Assembly: GCA_014360385.1 (NCBI GenBank)
Contig: JACIXO010000047.1
Coordinates: 1 to 8,085, forward strand
Length of the DNA stretch: 8,085 bases
From: Actinomycetota bacterium
Lineage (GTDB): Bacteria > Actinomycetota > Humimicrobiia > Humimicrobiales > Humimicrobiaceae
Direction of reading: 5' to 3'
Of the stretch, positions 6,296 through 8,085 are shown piece after piece. Position 1 is the first letter of the stretch. Each line of letters starts with the position of its first letter. The translations under genes and the position numbers were made by a program. Below the pieces are notes generated by a model. The model did not search any database. It saw only the letters and a program-made list of their open reading frames with translations, and had not been told where the DNA came from.

Positions 6296-6601
6296 CTACT
6301 TTCTTCTCTTTTTTAACTCTAAAAACACATCCTTAAAAGATATTTCCTTTTCTACCATTAGTACTGTCAGGTGGTAGATTAAATCAGCCAGTTCTGAGAT
6401 TATTCTTTGTTTATCCTGATATTTGGAGGATAGAATGACTTCTATACACTCCTCTCCAACTTTTTTCACTATCTCATCCAGGCCCTTCTCATGCAGTGAG
6501 TAGGTGTACGAACCACTGGATCTTGATTCTATTCGCTGCTTAACCACATTATAAAGCTCGGTAAGTATATTCGCACTGTTACTTTCCGCGTCTTCATACA
6601 T
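6296..6601 (-). CDS. hisE: Phosphoribosyl-ATP pyrophosphohydrolase (HisE)
   Basis: Second step of histidine biosynthesis: hydrolyses phosphoribosyl-ATP to phosphoribosyl-AMP and pyrophosphate. At 101 residues it is a typical single-domain HisE of the all-alpha MazG-like fold. The core is GSYTYSLHEKGLDEIVKKVG (30-49), then EECIEV (50-55) and ELADLIYH (70-77). These supply the E-E-x-x-E and E-x-x-D metal-binding residues (E50, E51, E54, E70, D73). ATG 6601 lacks a strong ribosome site; purine-rich AGAAGGG is about 20 bases upstream. It is separate from hisI, unlike the HisIE fusion of many bacteria, and is followed at 17 bases by pfkA. A roughly 400-base spacer separates it from hisI, so it may have its own promoter. 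Confidence 0.95.
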   Translation of the reverse strand: MYEDAESNSANILTELYNVVKQRIESRSSGSYTYSLHEKGLDEIVKKVGEECIEVILSSKYQDKQRIISELADLIYHLTVLMVEKEISFKDVFLELKKRRK

Positions 6602-6643
6602 CGTCTCTTTTCTCTACCCTTCTCTTTTTCTATATTAATTACT

Positions 6644-6673
6644 GTTATAAACCTGACTAATTACTTATAACAA
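6644..6673 (-). promoter_or_regulatory. Candidate promoter for hisE-pfkA
   Basis: On the minus strand, TTGTTA (6673-6668) is followed after 17-18 bases by TTATAAC (6650-6644), resembling -35 and -10 boxes about 43 bases before hisE. It lies in AT-rich repeated sequence, so it is a weak candidate. A separate promoter would explain the large hisI-hisE gap. Confidence 0.25.
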
Positions 6674-6687
6674 ACCTGACTAATTAC
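6649..6687. repeat. 16-base direct repeat, 23-base period, upstream of hisE
   Basis: AAACCTGACTAATTAC occurs at 6649-6664 and 6672-6687. The flanking ATTACTTATAAC also recurs (6660-6671 and 6688-6699). It is a short, slightly imperfect tandem duplication in non-coding DNA before hisE and overlaps the candidate promoter. Confidence 0.85.
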
Positions 6688-6823
6688 ATTACTTATAACT
6701 CACTACGTAACCATATCTTATCTTCTCTTTTTTATTTCATATTATTATTTAATATTTCATATTTATAATAAAATCATGTTAATCTTACCTTTCATCATTT
6801 ATGCTTTACCTTCTACATTTCTT

Positions 6824-6993
6824 TTATTTCTGTCTTATCCTATTCATTTCTATCTTTTGTTCTCTACCTCTTCTCTTACTTTTTGCTTTTGCTATTTTAT
6901 TTACATTTTCTATCACAGTAGGATTACTTGTTAGAACGATAGAATAAGCTTCTTTTAGTGTTTTATTGTTTTTATATCAATATTAAAATCCAT
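6824..6993 (-). pseudogene. Possible frame-broken small ORF downstream of hisI
   Basis: ATG at 6993, 11 bases after the hisI stop, opens MDFNIDIKTIKH and stops at 6955. In the -1 frame an open stretch begins before that point and continues as TLKEAYSIVLTSNPTVIENV and a Lys/Arg-rich helical-looking tail ending RIRQK at 6824. One extra A in the AAAA run at 6964-6961 would join the two into about 56 residues. There is no good ribosome site and no recognised homology. It may be a decayed small gene, a sequence error, or chance openness in AT-rich DNA. Confidence 0.22.
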
Positions 6994-7004
6994 GCTTATT
7001 AACT

Positions 7005-7391
7005 CTACTCTTCAATATTGCACTCATAAAAAAAATTAAGCTCATCCAGACTTATTTGATCCAGATTTTCAGCACCCAAATTAATGCTTCTGTAAAAACA
7101 GCTTTTGTTTCCGGTATGGCAGGCGTTTCCTATTTGTTCCACTTTGATCAAAAGTGCATCACCATCACAGTCATAATCTATTTCAACTATTTTCTGGATA
7201 TTGCCTGAGGTCTCACCCTTTTTCCAAAGCTTCTTTCTTTCCCTGCTCCAGAACCACGTAGTCCCGGTTTCAATGCTTTTCTTAAGAGACTCCTTACTCA
7301 TATATCCAAGCATAAGGACTTCTCCAGTTTTGTAGTCCTGCACAATAGCAGGAATTAGTTTAACTTTTTTGTTTTCGGTTTCGTAAGTCAT
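7005..7391 (-). CDS. hisI: Phosphoribosyl-AMP cyclohydrolase (HisI)
   Basis: Third step of histidine biosynthesis: opens the adenine ring of phosphoribosyl-AMP to give ProFAR; a zinc enzyme active as a cytoplasmic dimer. It has 128 residues. Visible signatures are LIPAIVQDYKTGEVLMLGYM (12-31), TTWFWSRERKKLWKKGETSG (44-63), DYDCDGDALL (72-81) and GNACHTGNKSCFYR (88-101). C75, C91 and C98 are the expected zinc ligands, and the Asp residues of DCDGD bind a second metal. There is no fused HisE domain; hisE is a separate downstream gene. The start follows the hisF stop by 28 bases, and this spacer is mostly a 15-base tandem repeat with no good ribosome site; the nearest AAGGAT is over 30 bases upstream in the end of hisF. 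Translational coupling to hisF is possible. Confidence 0.95.
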   Translation of the reverse strand: MTYETENKKVKLIPAIVQDYKTGEVLMLGYMSKESLKKSIETGTTWFWSRERKKLWKKGETSGNIQKIVEIDYDCDGDALLIKVEQIGNACHTGNKSCFYRSINLGAENLDQISLDELNFFYECNIEE

Positions 7392-7394
7392 TTA

Positions 7395-7424
7395 TTAAAT
7401 ATTATCAAATTAAATATTATCAAA
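7395..7424. repeat. 15-base tandem repeat across the hisF stop codon
   Basis: TTAAATATTATCAAA occurs exactly twice, at 7395-7409 and 7410-7424. The hisF stop TGA (7422-7420) lies inside one copy, and the other fills the spacer to hisI. It probably arose by replication slippage and sits where the hisI ribosome site would be expected. Confidence 0.92.
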
Positions 7425-8085
7425 TCCTTATACTTATTCCCCGGGATTTAAGATACTCTTTTGCCTGCCTTATCGTGTATTCTCCATAGTGAAAAATTGA
7501 AGCCACCAGAACAGCATCAGCATTAGCAAGCTCTATCACATCTCCTAGATGCTCAAGTTTTCCTGCTCCGCCTGAAGCAATAACTGGAATATTTACAGAA
7601 GAAGCAACTGCTCTGGTTAACTCAATATCATAGCCATCCTTTGTTCCATCTTTATCCATGCTTGTAAGTAAGATCTCGCCAGCTCCAAGCTTTTCAACCT
7701 TCCTTGCCCAGCTTACTGCATCAATACCTGTAGGAGTCCTGCCTCCATGAATATACACTTCCCAGAAACCTTCTTTTCTATACTTGGCATCAATAGCAAC
7801 TACAATACACTGGCTTCCAAAGATTCTGGCTGCTCTTGATATAAAAGTTGGATCTTTTACGGCAGAAGTATTTATAGAAACTTTGTCTGCACCTTTCTTT
7901 AAAATTTCTCTTATATCCTCAACATTGCTTATTCCTCCACCTATTGTGTAAGGAATAAAGACTTTCTCAGCAGCCCTACTGGCAAGGTCTATTACAGTTT
8001 TTCTCCGCTCATGAGAGGCTGTAATATCCAGAAAGACAATTTCATCTGCTCCTTCCCTGTCATAATAAGCTGCAAGCTCTACTGG
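7420..8085 (-). CDS. hisF: Imidazole glycerol phosphate synthase cyclase subunit HisF (partial, 5' end off window)
   Basis: HisF with HisH makes imidazole glycerol phosphate and AICAR from PRFAR and ammonia. The frame is open from the right edge (PVELAAYYDREGADE) to the stop at 7420, giving 221 residues; about 31 N-terminal residues, including the first catalytic Asp, are outside. Visible barrel signatures are VFLDITASHERRKTV, YTIGGGISN, GADKVSINTSAV, VVAIDAK (the second catalytic Asp, D130 of Thermotoga HisF), TGIDAVSWARKVEKLGAGEI, TSMDKDGTKDGYD and PVIASGGAGKLEHL. An internal ATG at 7758 is not the start, since conserved barrel sequence continues upstream in frame. hisI follows at 28 bases, consistent with a his operon entering from the right. 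Confidence 0.97.
   Translation of the reverse strand, partial: PVELAAYYDREGADEIVFLDITASHERRKTVIDLASRAAEKVFIPYTIGGGISNVEDIREILKKGADKVSINTSAVKDPTFISRAARIFGSQCIVVAIDAKYRKEGFWEVYIHGGRTPTGIDAVSWARKVEKLGAGEILLTSMDKDGTKDGYDIELTRAVASSVNIPVIASGGAGKLEHLGDVIELANADAVLVASIFHYGEYTIRQAKEYLKSRGISIRI

Larger units (their letters stand above)
6602..7004 (-). other. hisI-hisE spacer, 403 bases, no intact gene
   Basis: The spacer is AT-rich. On the minus strand about 6780-6900 is purine-rich (A/G), and 6720-6780 is nearly pure A/T. It holds the direct repeat and candidate promoter near hisE, and a possible frame-broken small ORF next to hisI. No RNA gene, riboswitch or convincing terminator was seen. Confidence 0.5.

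Noticed and set aside
7420..7758. HisF beginning at the internal ATG 7758
   Set aside because: Conserved HisF sequence continues in frame to the window edge, including the GGGI, GADKVSINT and VVAIDAK elements.
1..8085. Mobile element, phage, defence system or CRISPR array
   Set aside because: All intact genes are housekeeping or common envelope families, and the only repeats are short two-copy tandem duplications without spacers or inverted ends.

Overview
This is an AT-rich bacterial window carrying only chromosomal housekeeping genes. Low GC, strong GGAGG-type ribosome sites, two well-supported TTG starts, a tRNA with encoded CCA, and an ANTAR-type RNA leader on a nitrogen gene suggest a low-GC Gram-positive (Clostridia-like) or other deep-branching anaerobe. 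The sequence alone does not fix the taxon. No mobile element, CRISPR array, rRNA or phage gene was seen.

Layout. At the left edge, the 5' part of polA (DNA polymerase I, 5'-3' exonuclease domain) runs leftward from a TTG start at 898 and leaves the window. It is divergent from a rightward gene (1377-2963) for a stand-alone FMN-binding glutamate-synthase-like protein with an N-terminal four-cysteine motif. The roughly 480-base spacer between them holds the most interesting element of the window. Two consecutive small hairpins carry identical AAAGAA hexaloops. The second overlaps the 5' arm of an intrinsic terminator placed just before the synthase gene. This is the architecture of an ANTAR-protein-controlled antitermination leader. 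A segment inside the terminator is also complementary to the gene's Shine-Dalgarno sequence.

A terminator usable in both directions (2998-3038) separates the synthase gene from a leftward pair: a LemA family protein (4268-4858, TTG start), then a TPM-domain membrane protein with a zinc-ribbon-like motif and a Gly-rich tail (3127-4122). These two families are often adjacent and are probably envelope-associated. A tRNA-Leu(CAA) lies on the plus strand at 5059-5147.

The right half is leftward: hisF (5' end off the window), hisI, a roughly 400-base spacer with repeats and a possible decayed small ORF, then hisE and pfkA only 17 bases apart. HisF, HisI and HisE are histidine biosynthesis enzymes. 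PfkA is the glycolytic 6-phosphofructokinase, with an unusual Ala at the position that helps separate ATP- from PPi-dependent enzymes.

Short tandem duplications lie in the hisF/hisI, hisI/hisE and lemA/TPM spacers, and two of them run across the upstream gene's stop codon.
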